Source of the DNA: Enterobacterales bacterium
GTDB lineage: Bacteria > Pseudomonadota > Gammaproteobacteria > Enterobacterales > Kangiellaceae
Direction of reading: 5' to 3'
DNA length: 35,542 nt
NCBI GenBank assembly: GCA_030949565.1
Contig: JAUZSK010000072.1
Coordinates: 135,001-170,542, forward strand
The notes under the pieces are model-generated. The model worked only from the letters and a program-made list of their open reading frames with translations. It made no database searches and was not told where the DNA came from. Position 1 is the stretch's first letter; each line of letters starts with the position of its first letter. Positions 18,447 through 27,445 of this stretch are shown here, one piece after another. The position numbers were made by a program, and so were the translations under genes.

Positions 18447-19082
18447 ATGCCGCTACTGCGACTGCCAATTTGGCAAAGCTTTGTTTTAGTTTTAGCTTTA
18501 GTGCTACTAAGTTCACCTATTTCAGCAAAAAACACAAGGATTTTGGTGTTTGGTGATAGTCTGAGCTCCGCTTACAATATGCCTATTGAAAAGGGCTGGG
18601 TGAGATTGTTACAAAGGCATTTATCGGATCAAACGATAGCAGCGACTATTGTTAATGCAAGTATCAGCGGAGAAACTTCCACTGGCGGACTTGCCCGGTT
18701 TGCCAAAGAATTGCGCTTGTCCAAACCTGATATAGTTATTTTACAACTAGGCGCCAATGACGGATTACGTGGTAGTAGCCTGGCTCAACTAGAAAAGAAT
18801 CTGGCTACAATGATATCCCTAAGCCTGAAGCGAAAGATTAAGGTCCTACTTGCTGGAATACATATACCACCTAATTATGGTCGCACCTATACCAAAACTT
18901 TTGACCAGGTCTATGTCACACTGGCTAGGGATTACCCTGTCACTTTTATACCTTTTCTTCTGGTTGACGTAGCAACCAAACCAGAAATGATTCAATCTGA
19001 TGGGTTACACCCCAATGAAACTGCCCAACCGGTTATTGTTAACAATATTCTACCCTTCGTTCTAGCACTTTTGGATGACTAA
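18447..19082 (+). CDS. tesA: TesA-like thioesterase I / lysophospholipase L1 (SGNH hydrolase)
   Basis: A periplasmic SGNH-fold esterase that hydrolyses acyl thioesters and lysophospholipids. Residues 1-27 form a signal peptide ending SPISA|K. The four SGNH blocks are present: the nucleophile serine in FGDSLSSAYN, the glycine in ISGETSTGG, the asparagine in LGANDGLRG, and the catalytic Asp-His in SDGLHPNE near the end. The length of 211 residues matches E. coli TesA (208 with signal). The start has an AAGGT ribosome binding site. It is divergent from the ybbA/ybbP pair, a conserved neighbourhood, with the diguanylate cyclase gene inserted between. Confidence 0.94.
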   Translation: MPLLRLPIWQSFVLVLALVLLSSPISAKNTRILVFGDSLSSAYNMPIEKGWVRLLQRHLSDQTIAATIVNASISGETSTGGLARFAKELRLSKPDIVILQLGANDGLRGSSLAQLEKNLATMISLSLKRKIKVLLAGIHIPPNYGRTYTKTFDQVYVTLARDYPVTFIPFLLVDVATKPEMIQSDGLHPNETAQPVIVNNILPFVLALLDD

Positions 19083-19145
19083 AAGAAAAAAAACTCCACA
19101 ATTTTCGTCTCTTTGATTAATCCTTTATTGACGACAAAGCCATTT

Positions 19146-19242
19146 TTATTGAATAATTCGTATTTTCCAGATTGAAATTTGGCTCAAACTATTCAATAAT
19201 TAACCTGTTCTTATCTTGAGGATCTTCCCTTCTCTCCTCAAG
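19146..19242. promoter_or_regulatory. Inverted repeats in the astB upstream region
   Basis: TTATTGAATA (19146-19155) and TATTCAATAA (19190-19199) are perfect 10-bp inverted repeats 34 bp apart. Further downstream CTTGAGGA (19215-19222) and TCCTCAAG (19235-19242) form an 8-bp hairpin. The TGAATA/TATTCA cores resemble single half-sites of the ArgR operator, but a full ArgR box is not seen. astB begins at 19329. Confidence 0.4.
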
Positions 19243-19328
19243 CTAAGTCTGTGGTATTAGTTTTCATGAATTTCTAATTCCAGTTATCAAAGTAAGGGTA
19301 CGACTTATTAAATAATAAGGAGCCTCCT

Positions 19329-20684
19329 ATGCACTCTGATCCAAAAATAACCACTTATGAAGTCAACTTTGACGGCATCGTTGGACCAACCCACAATTAT
19401 GCCGGTTTATCGGTAGGTAATGTTGCGTCATTAAAAAATGCGGCACTCGCCTCTAACCCTAAACAAGGTGCATTGCAAGGCCTTGCTAAAATGAAGGCGT
19501 TAGCCGACTTAGGTTTAAAGCAAGCCGTTTTACCCCCTTTAGAACGCCCTGACCTCCATGTGTTACGACAATTGGGGTTTGCCGGAACGGATGAAAATGT
19601 CATCCGAAAGGCCTCGCGTGAAGCCCCTGCTATTTTTTCAGCCACCTGTTCCGCGTCGAGTATGTGGACAGCCAATGCATGCACCATATCGCCTAGTAGC
19701 GATACCGCTAACGGTAAAGTCCATTTTACGGCAGCCAACCTCGCTAACAAATTTCATCGTTCCATTGAAGCGCCCACCACTTCTCGAGTCTTGGCGTCTA
19801 TTTTTACTGACGATCAACATTTCTCACACCATGAAGCCCTACCACTCGGAGATCATTTTGGTGATGAAGGCGCCGCTAATCACACTCGTTTTTGCCAGCA
19901 ATATGGCGATAAAGGTGTCGAGTTCTTTGTATTTGGAAAATATGCTTTTGATAATAGCAAACCCTTCCCAAAAAAATATCCGGCTCGGCAGACCTTTGAA
20001 GCTTCACAAGCCATTGCCCGTCTGCATCAATTGGACAACCAAAGAACGGTTTACGCGCAGCAAAACCCGGCAGTCATTGACGCAGGTGTTTTTCATAATG
20101 ACGTCATCGCAGTAGGTAACCAAAACTGCCTGTTTTATCATCAACAGGCATTCTTAGATACAGCAAAAGTGTTAGCTGACTTACAACAGGCCTTTGGCGA
20201 TCAGCCAATGCATTTTATCCAAGTCCCTGAATCGCAAGTATCGATCGATGATGCGGTCCACACCTACCTTTTCAATAGCCAGCTTGTGACCTTAGCAGAT
20301 AATAAAATGGCGATCATTGCTCCCGCTGAATGTCAGGAAAATCAGCGGGTTAAAGATTATTTAGACTCAGTAATAGCGGCTGACAACCCCATTAATCAGG
20401 TCAAAATATATGATGTGAAACAAAGTATGCAAAATGGCGGAGGTCCCGCTTGTTTAAGGCAAAGAGTGGTGCTTTCAGAGGTCGAAATTGCAGCTAGCAA
20501 TAGCGCGGTATACATGAACGAAACACTGTTTGAGACACTTAATCAATGGGTCAATAAACATTATCGTGACTCGTTAACTGAACAAGATTTAGCCGATCCA
20601 CAGTTATTGGTGGAATCTCGTCAAGCACTGGATGAATTGACACAAATACTCAATTTGGGTTCGGTTTATCCTTTTCAGCTATAA
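19329..20684 (+). CDS. astB: N-succinylarginine dihydrolase
   Basis: Second enzyme of the arginine succinyltransferase catabolic pathway, releasing two ammonia and CO2 from N-succinylarginine to give N-succinylornithine. The 451-residue length (447 in E. coli) and the sequence match AstB throughout. It starts [20 protein letters not shown], has [27 protein letters not shown] and [12 protein letters not shown] (active-site His), and the nucleophilic cysteine in [12 protein letters not shown] near residue 371. The AAGGAG ribosome binding site is strong. The partners astA, astC, astD and astE are not in this window, so the gene stands alone, and it is followed by a terminator. The enzyme is cytoplasmic. 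Confidence 0.96.
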   Translation: MHSDPKITTYEVNFDGIVGPTHNYAGLSVGNVASLKNAALASNPKQGALQGLAKMKALADLGLKQAVLPPLERPDLHVLRQLGFAGTDENVIRKASREAPAIFSATCSASSMWTANACTISPSSDTANGKVHFTAANLANKFHRSIEAPTTSRVLASIFTDDQHFSHHEALPLGDHFGDEGAANHTRFCQQYGDKGVEFFVFGKYAFDNSKPFPKKYPARQTFEASQAIARLHQLDNQRTVYAQQNPAVIDAGVFHNDVIAVGNQNCLFYHQQAFLDTAKVLADLQQAFGDQPMHFIQVPESQVSIDDAVHTYLFNSQLVTLADNKMAIIAPAECQENQRVKDYLDSVIAADNPINQVKIYDVKQSMQNGGGPACLRQRVVLSEVEIAASNSAVYMNETLFETLNQWVNKHYRDSLTEQDLADPQLLVESRQALDELTQILNLGSVYPFQL

Positions 20685-20708
20685 TTTCGCGTTTGATATT
20701 AAGCCAAT

Positions 20709-20747
20709 AAAAAAGTCCGATAGGTCATCACACCTTTCGGACTTTTT
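20709..20747. terminator. Bidirectional intrinsic terminator between astB and the symporter gene
   Basis: An A-rich arm AAAAAAGTCCGA (20709-20720) pairs with TCGGACTTTTT (20737-20747), extended inward by AGG/CCT around a short loop. The T run on one strand and A run on the other let it stop both the rightward astB and leftward symporter transcripts, which converge here. Confidence 0.88.
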
Positions 20748-20778
20748 GCAGCATTTTAATCTTTAGTGAACAAAAATA

Positions 20779-22089
20779 CTAAGCCTTGTGCCCTAAATCA
20801 TGTTCATGACTATTCACGTCAATCGCATCAAATATTCCAGCTTCAGGGTCATTGTAGGTCTCTAAATTCAGCTTCTTTTCGGTCTTAGCGACGACCACGG
20901 TTACCGCTGCATCGCCCGTGACATTTACCGCTGTACGCATCATATCGAGTAATCTATCCACTCCGATAATTAAGGCAATACCTTCTACCGGTAAATTAAC
21001 CTGCGCAAAGACCATTGCTAACATGATTAAACCAACCCCAGGAACACCAGCAGTACCGATTGATGCTAATACCGACATACCGATCACCGTTAAATAATCG
21101 ATAAAAGTGAGTTCAATGCCATAAGCATTAGCCACAAATACCGTTGCTACACCCTGCATAATGGCGGTTCCATTCATATTGATCGTCGCCCCTAGTGGGA
21201 TAACAAAAGAAGCTATTGAGTTATCAACACCTAATCTTTCCTCCGCGGTACGCATGGTAATCGGAATAGTGGCATTTGAACTGGCCGTACTAAAAGCGAA
21301 TAGAACCGTGCTTCTCATCTTCTTTAAGAATGTCAGCGGATTAAGTCTCGCCATAAAGAAAATACCACTAAAAGTTCCGACATAATGCATCACCAACACA
21401 CCTGCCACGGTAAAGAAGTAGCCCAGTATCGGCAAGAATACTTCCAACCCTTGCTCGGCAAAGGTTTTAGCCATTAAACAAAAGACACCGTAGGGTGCAA
21501 CATTCATCACAATATTAACCAAACTCATAATCACTTCATTAAAGTCGGCGATAAATTTTGCCGTTCTCTCACCTTCTTTACCTGAATGTGCAATAGAAAT
21601 TCCAAACACAATACTAATAAAGATAACCGCGAGCATATTACCCTTCGCCATTTCACCTAAAATATTGTCTGGAATAATATTGGTAATCACCTGACCAAAA
21701 CTGGGTGCATCTTTTACTGTAACAGCTGCTCGGTTGGCTGAATCGATGTCAAATCCTTCTCCGATACCTAAACTAGTTGCAACGGTCAAAGCAAAAGCGA
21801 TTGCTATAACTGTCGTTAACATAAACAAGGCGAAAGCTTTACCGCCGGTTCGACCCAAAGTTTTCATATCATCCATACTGGCGATACCACCAATTAAGGA
21901 ACAAAAAACCAAGGGCACCACTAGCATTTTTAAGGCTTTGATAAACATGGTTCCACCCACATCAAAAAAGCCCCCATTGCCTAAGATGAAACTTTTCACA
22001 AATTCATTATCTAACAGAAACTTGTTCATAAAAACGCCAACCACCGCAGCGATTAACATGGATACAAGAATTTTTACCGATAAATTCAT
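20779..22089 (-). CDS. Dicarboxylate/amino acid:cation symporter (DAACS family)
   Basis: A 436-residue inner membrane symporter of the GltP/DctA family, which takes up glutamate, aspartate or C4-dicarboxylates with Na+ or H+. I chose ATG at 22089, which has a GGAG ribosome binding site 7 nt upstream, over a start 13 codons earlier. Family landmarks are present: KMLVVPLVFCSLIGG, the serine-rich reentrant loop TASSNATIPITM, the substrate/Na+ motif GATINMNGTAIMQG, the second loop GTAGVPGVG and the NVTGDAAVTVVVA helix. It is divergent from a close paralogue at 22414. Substrate specificity cannot be fixed from sequence alone. Confidence 0.93.
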   Translation of the reverse strand: MNLSVKILVSMLIAAVVGVFMNKFLLDNEFVKSFILGNGGFFDVGGTMFIKALKMLVVPLVFCSLIGGIASMDDMKTLGRTGGKAFALFMLTTVIAIAFALTVATSLGIGEGFDIDSANRAAVTVKDAPSFGQVITNIIPDNILGEMAKGNMLAVIFISIVFGISIAHSGKEGERTAKFIADFNEVIMSLVNIVMNVAPYGVFCLMAKTFAEQGLEVFLPILGYFFTVAGVLVMHYVGTFSGIFFMARLNPLTFLKKMRSTVLFAFSTASSNATIPITMRTAEERLGVDNSIASFVIPLGATINMNGTAIMQGVATVFVANAYGIELTFIDYLTVIGMSVLASIGTAGVPGVGLIMLAMVFAQVNLPVEGIALIIGVDRLLDMMRTAVNVTGDAAVTVVVAKTEKKLNLETYNDPEAGIFDAIDVNSHEHDLGHKA

Positions 22090-22260
22090 AGATTTCTCCG
22101 CTTTTACATTTTTATTATATTCGACCAATTATAGTTATAAATGAGAATATTTATCATTGACAGGTTATTCTCTAAAAAGGGTTTCAAATCGGTATTCAAG
22201 TGATTCGAAATTCTGTTTCCAACAGGCGGATTTTGCTTGAATCTCACACATCGGTTCAGA

Positions 22261-22279
22261 CCGTTATCGAGTATAACGG
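22261..22279. promoter_or_regulatory. Palindrome in the divergent symporter intergenic region
   Basis: CCGTTAT and ATAACGG make a perfect 7-bp inverted repeat with a 5-nt centre, about 170 bp before one symporter gene and 135 bp before the other. A second inverted repeat, GGTAAT/ATTACC (22367-22387), lies just upstream of the rightward gene. These could be operator sites for shared control; no T run follows either of them. Confidence 0.35.
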
Positions 22280-22413
22280 CTTGGCGACTGATCGCAAGCT
22301 TTTTCCTTTGGGTATAAAACCTAAGACTAGGCACTAAATACTTGTTGTCCTAGTGGGGGATAAACTGGTAATCTGGTGGTTATTACCTCTCTCACCGCCA
22401 ATTGGAGCTATCT

Positions 22414-23726
22414 ATGTTTAAAGCCTTTCGTCAAATGAGCTTGAGTAGCCAGATTTTTGCCGGGCTTTTTGCTGGACTAATTTTTGGTTTGATTTTAGTC
22501 TTTTTAGCCAGTATAAACAGTAGCATAGCTCACTTCATTGATACCTATATAGTGGTCGGATTTACAGTTATTAAACAGCTGTTTATGAATGCCTTAAAAA
22601 TGGTTGTCGTTCCACTGGTCTTTGTATCGCTTATTTGTGGTACCTGCTCTTTAACTGACCCTAAAAAACTGGGCTCACTGGCAGGAGCGAGTATTAGCCT
22701 CTATATCTTTACCACCACAGTGGCAATCACTTTGGCATTAATGTTGGCCAGTTTTTTTGAAGTGGGTGTCGGCAAAGAAGTATCACAGGCGGTATTTCAG
22801 AGTAACAATGCACCTTCTTTAGTGGAAATTCTCAGTGCATTGGTGCCCAATAATCCAGTTCAAGCCATGGCCAGCGGAAATATGTTGCAAGTGATCGTAT
22901 TCGCTATTTTATTCGGTATCGCAATCTCTAGAGCCGGTGAACAGGGTAAAGCTATCGCTAACTTTTTTGAGGCGATGAACCATGTCATCTTAAAACTAGT
23001 GACTATCATTATGCATATCGCACCCTACGGTGTTTTTGGTATCATGTCATTAGTCATCTATAATACCGGTCTAGATGCCATCATCAATCTTGCATCTTAC
23101 TTCGCCATCGTTATTTTAGCTTTATTGGTCCATTTTTCAGTGACCTATACTTCGCTATTAGTCTTTTTTTACTGGCCTCAACCCTCTTAAATTAATGATT
23201 AAAATGCGTCCGGCGATGCTACTCGCTTTTTCAACCGCGTCAAGCGCCGCAACCCTTCCTGTTACCATGGAAGTTGCCCGAAAAAAGACTGGGGATTGGA
23301 AAAACCACTGCCTCATTTACACTGCCAATGGGTGCGACTATCAATATGGATGGTACGGCTATCATGCAAGGTGCCGCCACCGTTTTCATTGCTCAGATTT
23401 CGGGCATTGATTTAAATATGACCCAGTATATTACTATTATACTGATGGCAACATTAGCCTCCATAGGTACAGCAGCGGTGCCCAGTGTCGGACTACTTAC
23501 GCTAACAATGGTTTTAACCCAGGTTAATCTACCAACAGAGGCCATTGCGATGCTATTAGGTATCGACAGGCTACTCGATATGTTAAGAACTGTGGTTAAT
23601 GTTACAGGTGATGCAACCGTATCCGTTATCGTGGCCAATCGAGAAAAAGATCTTTGCATTGAAACCTACAACAATCCTAAGGCCGGTTTAGATTTTGAAG
23701 AGTCCGGTTCTGAAGGAAATCCTTAA
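22414..23726 (+). pseudogene. Second dicarboxylate/amino acid:cation symporter, two frameshifts
   Basis: Start ATG at 22414 with a GGAG ribosome binding site. Three successive frames together encode one DAACS symporter. Frame one ends early after VTYTSLLVFF, where the run of seven T at 23164-23170 has one T too many; dropping it gives TGLNPLKLMIKMRP. Frame two carries TASSAATLPVTMEVA and leaves frame at CCC (23277-23279), one C too many. Frame three continues EKRLGIGKTTASFTLPMGATINMDGTAIMQG to the end. With both bases removed the protein is 436 residues, the same length as its divergent neighbour, and every family motif is present. As printed it would be non-functional. Confidence 0.9.
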
Positions 23727-23757
23727 AATATTACGCGAAAGAAAAACGCATGAGGCG

Positions 23758-25050
23758 TTAAGACAAATCCATCAGTCTTTGTTCCAATTCGTGCAGCATT
23801 AAATTAGCACAACCACCGGGAGAAACTCTCGCCTTTAAGCTGTCATCCGGTTTTCTCTGCTCTAGCTCATCATAACTATTGGCGACTTGTTGATAGGCAG
23901 TTCTAAAAGGAACACCCTGGGCGCTCAGCTCAATGGCAAGATCTGTGGCGTACATTGGTGCACTCATTTTTGCTGCGCAGGCTTCCGCTATAAAATCAGT
24001 GCCTTCTATCAAGGCTGGAAACAAAGCAAAGGTATCTAACACTTTTTTGATTCCTCTTAGCATAGCAGGCTTGCTCAGTTGCAGATCCCGTTGATAGCCC
24101 GATGGTAATGACAAAAGCGATTGTAATTCTACAATCGAAGACTGCACCACCGAATAACTGGCGCGCATCAATTCCACTAGATCGGGATTATTCTTATTGG
24201 GCATAATGGAGCTACCGGTCATCATTTCGGCTGGAAGTTTAACCATGGCAAATTCTTGTGTTGTAAAAATAGAAATATCCCAGCAATAGCGGCGAATATC
24301 TAACATCGCCAAAGACATCGCATTTAGCGTTGCAATTTCAAATTTACCACGGCTATTTTGGGCGTAAATCGGATTAATTTGTAAACGCTCAAAATCCAGT
24401 TTTTGGCGCGTTAGCTCTCGGTCAAGTGGTAGGTTGACGCCATAGCCAGCAGCCGTTCCTAATGGATTGGCATCCACCAGTTGCAGAGCTGCTTTAAGAG
24501 AAATTAAATTATCGATCATGGATTCAGCAAAACCCGCAAACCACATCCCCACCGATGAAGGGACCGCTTGTTGTAAATGAGTGTAGCCCGGCATCGCGAT
24601 TGCCTCGCCCTGCTTGGCTTTTTGCAAACAAGATTCAGCGCTATTTCGGGTTAAAGCGATCACCTGCTGCAACGCGTCTTTAAGATATAAACGCGTCGCC
24701 ACTAGTATTTGGTCATTACGAGATCGCCCGGTATGAACCTTTTTGCCTAGCTCGCCGAGCTTGTCAATCAACCAATATTCAATCGCTGAATGACAATCCT
24801 CAAAGCGATTGTCAAGAACAAAATCACCAGTTTTTATGGCCTTTGCCAAAGCCTTTAATTGCTCAATCAATTGCTGGCTTTCAGGTTGCGTTAATAGTGA
24901 TATTGAGGCTAACCCCATCACATGGGCAATGCTGGCTTGAATATCATAAAGGATCAACTCGCGGTCCAAAATCACATCTTCACCCGCCATATATTGCATC
25001 ATGCTTTCATTAATACTGGTGGTTGATTTTTGCCAAAGTGGTTGAGTCAT
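23758..25050 (-). CDS. argH: Argininosuccinate lyase
   Basis: Last step of arginine synthesis: argininosuccinate splits to arginine and fumarate. The 430-residue protein is a member of the fumarase/aspartase superfamily. It has HTGRSRNDQ, the GYTHLQQAVPS region, the flexible catalytic loop with the serine of GSSIMPNKNNPD, and a C-terminal VSPGGCA. The N-terminus (LWQK, then AGEDVILDRELILYDI) resembles the xanthomonad form. The start has a GAGG ribosome binding site. It is the last gene of the arginine operon, 31 nt after argC. No strong terminator follows before the converging symporter gene ends 31 bp away. Confidence 0.95.
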   Translation of the reverse strand: MTQPLWQKSTTSINESMMQYMAGEDVILDRELILYDIQASIAHVMGLASISLLTQPESQQLIEQLKALAKAIKTGDFVLDNRFEDCHSAIEYWLIDKLGELGKKVHTGRSRNDQILVATRLYLKDALQQVIALTRNSAESCLQKAKQGEAIAMPGYTHLQQAVPSSVGMWFAGFAESMIDNLISLKAALQLVDANPLGTAAGYGVNLPLDRELTRQKLDFERLQINPIYAQNSRGKFEIATLNAMSLAMLDIRRYCWDISIFTTQEFAMVKLPAEMMTGSSIMPNKNNPDLVELMRASYSVVQSSIVELQSLLSLPSGYQRDLQLSKPAMLRGIKKVLDTFALFPALIEGTDFIAEACAAKMSAPMYATDLAIELSAQGVPFRTAYQQVANSYDELEQRKPDDSLKARVSPGGCANLMLHELEQRLMDLS

Positions 25051-25081
25051 TTTAATTTTCCTCTTGATTTTTTTCTTAATG

Positions 25082-26116
25082 TTACGCTTGGTCGAAGGGA
25101 ATTTGCATGGCTAAACAAATATTTTGCAATGCCTGACTAGCAGCTCCCTTTAATAAATTATCTAAGCAACAGACTAGACTCAGTCGAGTACCCGAAGCGT
25201 CCAAACTAAATCCGCCGACCAGTGCACTCATTTGATGCACTACTTGCGTCACATTGGGTATTGACTCGGTGACTTTAATCTGTGGACTGGTTTGATAGAA
25301 TTCCGCATAATATTCAACACATTTCTGCAATGTCCAGGCTTGCTTTAATTCTACCTGTAGAGTCATATTAATCCCGCGAAAAAAACTGGCGACATGAGGG
25401 CTAAAACGAATAGCGGTTTGTAATTGATGCGCCACTTCTTTCTCATGCAGATGCTCTACTAATGCGTAAGGACGAATATTGTTTTTTAATTTATCGGGAT
25501 TATTATTGTCCGAGGGATTTGTTCCCGCGCCGCTAAAACCAGAAATCCCAAAGCAATGGACCGTACCTTTTATTTGCTCTTTAATTGGCGCGATCGCGAG
25601 TTGCATGGCTGTCGCATAACAACCCGGATTACTAATGAGCATGGTTGAACGGCTTTGTAAATTTTTAATGAAAGCGGGATCAGCAAGTTCAGGTAGCAGA
25701 TAGCTCCAGTGATCATCAAACCGATAATCGGCTGAAAGATCAATAATCAGTCGAGTGTTGGCGCTGGCAGTCTCTGTCGATTTTTCAATAGCACTCACAT
25801 AGTCCGCCGCTAAACCATTAGGTAGCGCTAGAATCACAATATCTGTCTGTTTACTGGCAACCTGCTGTGGCGATAACTCATCAATTAAAGCGGTCTGAAA
25901 ATAATGTTGCTCGGCTAATGATGGAGCAATAAATTCCGCTGCGTAGTCAGAGTCATTTTGCAACAGACTCTCAAACGTCTGCCCCTTTAGTTGACGTGAG
26001 CTGACCCAAACGACTTTAAGATCGCTTCTATTAGCTAAAAGCGCCAGTAGTTCGCGTCCGACATAGCCTCTAACTCCAACGATTCCAATACTGAGTGGTT
26101 GATTCAAGCCTGTCAC
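25082..26116 (-). CDS. argC: N-acetyl-gamma-glutamyl-phosphate reductase
   Basis: NADPH-dependent reduction of N-acetylglutamyl phosphate to the semialdehyde. The 344-residue protein has the nucleotide-binding start SIGIVGVRGYVGRELLALL. The catalytic cysteine is in ISNPGCYATAMQLA (about residue 165), with LSADYRFDD upstream and a late histidine in FSPHVASFFRGI. The start is GTG at 26116, directly abutting the stop of argBA with no gap and no independent ribosome binding site, so translational coupling is expected. VRGYVG at the cofactor loop, instead of the common ASGYxG, is a small deviation. Confidence 0.94.
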   Translation of the reverse strand: MTGLNQPLSIGIVGVRGYVGRELLALLANRSDLKVVWVSSRQLKGQTFESLLQNDSDYAAEFIAPSLAEQHYFQTALIDELSPQQVASKQTDIVILALPNGLAADYVSAIEKSTETASANTRLIIDLSADYRFDDHWSYLLPELADPAFIKNLQSRSTMLISNPGCYATAMQLAIAPIKEQIKGTVHCFGISGFSGAGTNPSDNNNPDKLKNNIRPYALVEHLHEKEVAHQLQTAIRFSPHVASFFRGINMTLQVELKQAWTLQKCVEYYAEFYQTSPQIKVTESIPNVTQVVHQMSALVGGFSLDASGTRLSLVCCLDNLLKGAASQALQNICLAMQIPFDQA

Positions 26117-27445
26117 CTATTGAGTTAACGTGACAGGATGATGTTTAGCCTGTTCAGCGGATTGTTTAACCTGTTCAAAATCATCCATACCATACCAAAA
26201 AATATTCCATTCAGGATCTTTAATACAGCCTTCACAATGACTAAAATAAAAGCCATTAATAGGATTGTTGGCTTTGGCCCGCCAATGAAGTTGGCTGTGT
26301 TCACTTTTAATTTTCTGCCATAACACTTTGCCTAAACCTTCACCCTTGGCCTCATCTGCCACCACAAATTTGTCTAGATAAGGGATGCCATTTTTTAAAG
26401 TCACGACTGCCGCAGCTCGATAACAGTAGGTAATATAGGCGCGATGAATTTCTGTGGTTTCAAAGTAGTCATCAGCCAGTTTTTTATTAAAACTTTTTTC
26501 AATTAATAGCTGTAGTTTGTCTTTTTTAATAGTTTCTACCGAATCATGAGTCATAATCGATTCACCTTTTCGGATCAAGGTTCCCGATCCTTTATGGGTA
26601 AATAATTCTTTGGCTAAATGCGATGGCTTGGTTATAGATACAGAAGAGGTCGAAGGCAATTGACTTAAAATTTCAGCCACCTGCTGAATTTTTAATTTCA
26701 TACCTCCGTTTAGCCAGTCTTCCTGCATTAAACGATCATAATCGGTAATTAAATTGACCGATGAAATAATGTCACCTTTTTTATTTAGTAAACCGCCAGT
26801 CCCAGTCAGAAATATGATTTTATAGGGATTAAGTCCAATGGCTAATTGGTTAGTCGCCACGTCTGCATTAATATTAAGCCCTTGACCACTTTCGGTTTCA
26901 GAAAAAGAAGAGAGTATAGGTATAGCCCCAGCTTTAATAGCTATATCAATCGGCTCCAAATCAATCCGTGTAACATCGCCCACAAAGCCCAGCTCTTTTT
27001 GTTCACTCGGTTCGGCAAAAAACACGCCCGAAGTAAGCGATGCGGTTTTTACGCCCATGGCTTGCAGTCGATTGGCTAAAATTAAATTTTGTTCGACAAA
27101 GGTTTTTTTAGCAATGCCCAAAACCGCCTGACTAGTGACTCGTTGACCGTCAATAAACTCACTTTCAATGCCTTGTTTTTGTAAGTTTTCATTAAGCTGT
27201 GGTCCTGCGCCGTGGATTACAATTGGAAAAAGGCCGATCCTTTCTAAAAAAGCTAAGGAAGAACAAAGGTTTTCTAAATCATTTTGTAGAACGCTACCGC
27301 CTACTTTAATCACCGCAAAGCGAGTCTGTCCCGCTTCAACAAAGCGCGTCATATATTGATTGAATTCTTTAGGGTTGGCCAAGTTCGACAGCAGTTGAAC
27401 AATGGTTTCTTTGACTTTGGTATCGGATGATTGTGGATTATGCAT
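26117..27445 (-). CDS. argBA: Fused N-acetylglutamate kinase/synthase (xanthomonad type)
   Basis: A bifunctional enzyme for the first two steps of arginine synthesis. Residues about 1-290 are an amino-acid-kinase domain: IKVGGSVLQ, VIHGAGPQLNENL, GINADVAT-like LNINADVATNQLA, and NGGMKLKIQQ. Residues about 295-442 are a GNAT acetyltransferase domain of the vertebrate-type NAT fold, with LDKFVVADEAKGEGLGKVLW (acetyl-CoA loop) and NNPINGFYFSHCEG then FWYGM. The same two-domain layout is known as NAGS-K in Xanthomonas and relatives. A separate argA is therefore not needed. It overlaps argE' by 8 nt and abuts argC. In this enzyme group arginine inhibition may act through the kinase domain; not visible here. 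Confidence 0.93.
   Translation of the reverse strand: MHNPQSSDTKVKETIVQLLSNLANPKEFNQYMTRFVEAGQTRFAVIKVGGSVLQNDLENLCSSLAFLERIGLFPIVIHGAGPQLNENLQKQGIESEFIDGQRVTSQAVLGIAKKTFVEQNLILANRLQAMGVKTASLTSGVFFAEPSEQKELGFVGDVTRIDLEPIDIAIKAGAIPILSSFSETESGQGLNINADVATNQLAIGLNPYKIIFLTGTGGLLNKKGDIISSVNLITDYDRLMQEDWLNGGMKLKIQQVAEILSQLPSTSSVSITKPSHLAKELFTHKGSGTLIRKGESIMTHDSVETIKKDKLQLLIEKSFNKKLADDYFETTEIHRAYITYCYRAAAVVTLKNGIPYLDKFVVADEAKGEGLGKVLWQKIKSEHSQLHWRAKANNPINGFYFSHCEGCIKDPEWNIFWYGMDDFEQVKQSAEQAKHHPVTLTQ

Noticed and set aside
23195..23410. Separate small gene between the symporter fragments
   Set aside because: It encodes the middle part of the same symporter, with TASSAATLPVTM, shifted by one base on both sides.
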